Below are positions 5,068 to 6,407 of a stretch of 6,407 nucleotides of DNA, piece by piece. Numbering within the stretch: the stretch's first letter is position 1; every line of letters begins with the position of its first letter. The notes beneath the pieces are model-generated. The model made no database searches, was not told the origin of the DNA, and saw only the letters and a list, made by a program, of their open reading frames with translations. Source of the stretch: Myxococcales bacterium (GTDB taxonomy: Bacteria > Myxococcota_A > UBA9160 > JALSIO01); the NCBI GenBank assembly GCA_026989995.1, contig JALSIO010000041.1:1-6407 (forward strand), given 5' to 3'. Both the position numbers and the translations under genes were made by a program.

Positions 5068-6407
5068 GTGCGCTGGTCCAGGGCCTTCATTCCCACGCTC
5101 CGGGAGGATCCCGCCGACGCCGAGGCGCCGAGCCACCGCCTCCTGCTCCGCGCCGGCTTCGTCCGCCAGCTCATGGCCGGCGTCTATTCGTTGCTCCCGC
5201 TCGGCCAGCGGGTCGCCCGGCGGATCACCACCATCGTCCGGCAGGAGATGGAAGCCATCGGGGCCCAGGAGTTCCGGCTTCCGGCGCTCCACCCGGCCGA
5301 GGTGTGGCAGCGCAGCGGGCGCTGGGAATCCATCGGGCCCGAGATGTTCCGCCTGCAGGACCGGCGCGAGAGCCCGCTCTGCCTCGGCATGACCCACGAG
5401 GAGATCTTCGCGCTGCTGGCCACGGAGATCCGGTCCTACCGGCAGCTTCCGCAGATCTGGTTCCAGATCCAGACCAAGTTCCGCGACGAGGCGCGTCCCA
5501 AGAGCGGGCTCCTGCGGGTGCGGGAGTTCACCATGAAGGACTCCTACTCCCTCGACCTCGACGAACGCGGGCTCGACGACGCCTTCCAGGCCCATTTTCG
5601 GGCCTACCGGCGGATCTTCGAGCGCATGGGCCTCGATCCCATCGCCGTCGAGGCATCGTCGGGCGCCATGGGGGGCAGCGAGTCCATCGAGTTCATGTCC
5701 CGCAGCGATGCCGGCGAGGACTGGATCGCCTTCTGCAGCGCCTGCGGCTACGCCGCCAATCTGGAGAAGGCCACCTCCGTCCTGCCGCCGGTGGAGGGCG
5801 ACGAGGAGCACGCCCTTCCCGAACCCGAGCCCTTTCCCACGCCGGGAGTCCGGACCATCGAGGACCTCGCGGCCATGGAAGGCGGCGTCCCGGCGGAGCG
5901 GCAGATCAAGACCCTGGTGTTCATGCACCGGGGGGCTCCCTTCCTGGTCCTGCTCCGCGGCGACCACCAGCTCGCCGAGCAGAAGCTCGCCGATGCCATC
6001 GGGGCCGGCGAGGACCTGCGGCCGGCGCGGGACGAAGAGATCCGCGAGCTCCTCGGCGCCTCGCCCGGGAGCCTCGGGGCGGTGGGGGTCGAGGGCAGGA
6101 CCATCGTCGCCGACCCGGCCCTCCGCGGCCGTCGCGGCGTGGTGACCGGCGCAAACCGGGACGGCTTCCACCTGCGGGGGGTGGACGTCGAGCGGGACAT
6201 CCGGGTTCAGGAGTGGCTGGACCTGCGCGAGGTCCGCGCCGGAGAGGCCTGCCCCCAGTGCGACCGGCCGCTCGAGGTCCACAAGACCATCGAGGTGGGC
6301 CACATCTTCAAGCTCGGGACGCGTTACAGCGAGAAGCTCGGCGCCGTGGTCCAGGACGCCGAGGGCAGGAGCCGCCCGATCGTGATGGGCTCCTACGGGA
6401 TCGGCAT
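5068..6407 (+). CDS. proS: Prolyl-tRNA synthetase, bacterial type with inserted editing domain, 3' end cut by window edge
   Basis: Class II synthetase that charges tRNA-Pro with proline in the cytosol. The visible 446 residues, of about 570 expected, start [20 protein letters not shown], matching the E. coli ProS N-terminus (LLSTLKETPADAEVISH as I recall it). [16 protein letters not shown] (38-53) is the motif 1 region. The THEE proline-site loop is 109-112, and motif 2 is [19 protein letters not shown] at 136-154 followed by TMKDSYS. The YbaK-like editing domain, which hydrolyses Ala-tRNA-Pro, is inserted at about 255-385 with IKTLVF (K281) and [31 protein letters not shown] then returns to the catalytic core, and the window ends in motif 3 at GSYGIG (441-446). 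Cys pairs C223/C226 (CSACGYAAN) and C395/C398 (CPQC) flank the insert and could bind zinc; E. coli lacks both. The start is GTG with GGGAGG 5 bases upstream. The anticodon-binding domain is outside the window. It follows the FIST gene at 51 bp. Confidence 0.97.
   Translation, partial: MRWSRAFIPTLREDPADAEAPSHRLLLRAGFVRQLMAGVYSLLPLGQRVARRITTIVRQEMEAIGAQEFRLPALHPAEVWQRSGRWESIGPEMFRLQDRRESPLCLGMTHEEIFALLATEIRSYRQLPQIWFQIQTKFRDEARPKSGLLRVREFTMKDSYSLDLDERGLDDAFQAHFRAYRRIFERMGLDPIAVEASSGAMGGSESIEFMSRSDAGEDWIAFCSACGYAANLEKATSVLPPVEGDEEHALPEPEPFPTPGVRTIEDLAAMEGGVPAERQIKTLVFMHRGAPFLVLLRGDHQLAEQKLADAIGAGEDLRPARDEEIRELLGASPGSLGAVGVEGRTIVADPALRGRRGVVTGANRDGFHLRGVDVERDIRVQEWLDLREVRAGEACPQCDRPLEVHKTIEVGHIFKLGTRYSEKLGAVVQDAEGRSRPIVMGSYGIG

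Noticed and set aside
3562..6303. A 913-codon open frame on the minus strand opposite the FIST and proS genes
   Set aside because: It is exactly in codon register with both sense genes, which share a frame. Its stops would need TTA, CTA or TCA codons in the sense genes, and these are avoided at this GC content. Its translation has no domain, while the sense strand encodes clear ProS motifs.
1..6407. A defence system, mobile element, CRISPR array, tRNA or biosynthetic cluster
   Set aside because: No transposase, integrase, repeat-spacer pattern, tRNA-like T-loop sequence or toxin-antitoxin pair could be seen; all recognised genes are ordinary chromosomal ones with uniform composition.

Overview
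The window is about 6.4 kb of very GC-rich (roughly 70% by eye), densely coding bacterial chromosome. There are no RNA genes, phage or IS genes, CRISPR repeats or other signs of transfer. A lipoprotein signal peptide with a lipobox and ordinary Shine-Dalgarno-led housekeeping genes suggest a Gram-negative, probably proteobacterium-like, organism. I cannot fix the phylum from sequence alone. Base composition looks uniform across all genes, so this reads as core chromosome.

Layout. The left part is transcribed leftwards. From right to left it holds an RNase D family exonuclease (3565 to 2348), a 387-bp non-coding spacer with a strong hairpin just after the RNase D stop, an unrecognised 401-residue lipoprotein (1960 to 755), and ten bases later the start of an aminopeptidase P (Xaa-Pro aminopeptidase) that runs off the left edge after 248 residues. 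The right part is transcribed rightwards. It holds a FIST-domain (small-ligand sensory) protein (3793 to 5016) and, 51 bp on, the first 446 residues of a bacterial-type prolyl-tRNA synthetase with its inserted editing domain. That gene is cut by the right edge inside motif 3. The RNase D and FIST genes are divergent across a 227-bp spacer rich in GC hairpins.

How the genes fit together. There are two likely leftward units: RNase D alone, ended by the hairpin, then lipoprotein plus aminopeptidase P. There is one rightward unit, FIST plus proS. The functions are RNA trimming, proline-specific peptide turnover, proline tRNA charging, a putative small-ligand sensor and an envelope lipoprotein. 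Proline is a theme at both ends (aminopeptidase P and ProS), but that may be coincidence.

I see no undescribed multi-gene system. The points most worth a second look are the FIST gene directly upstream of proS, the unknown lipoprotein paired with aminopeptidase P, a three-copy CGCAGGT operator-like repeat upstream of the lipoprotein, and the hairpin cluster in the divergent spacer.
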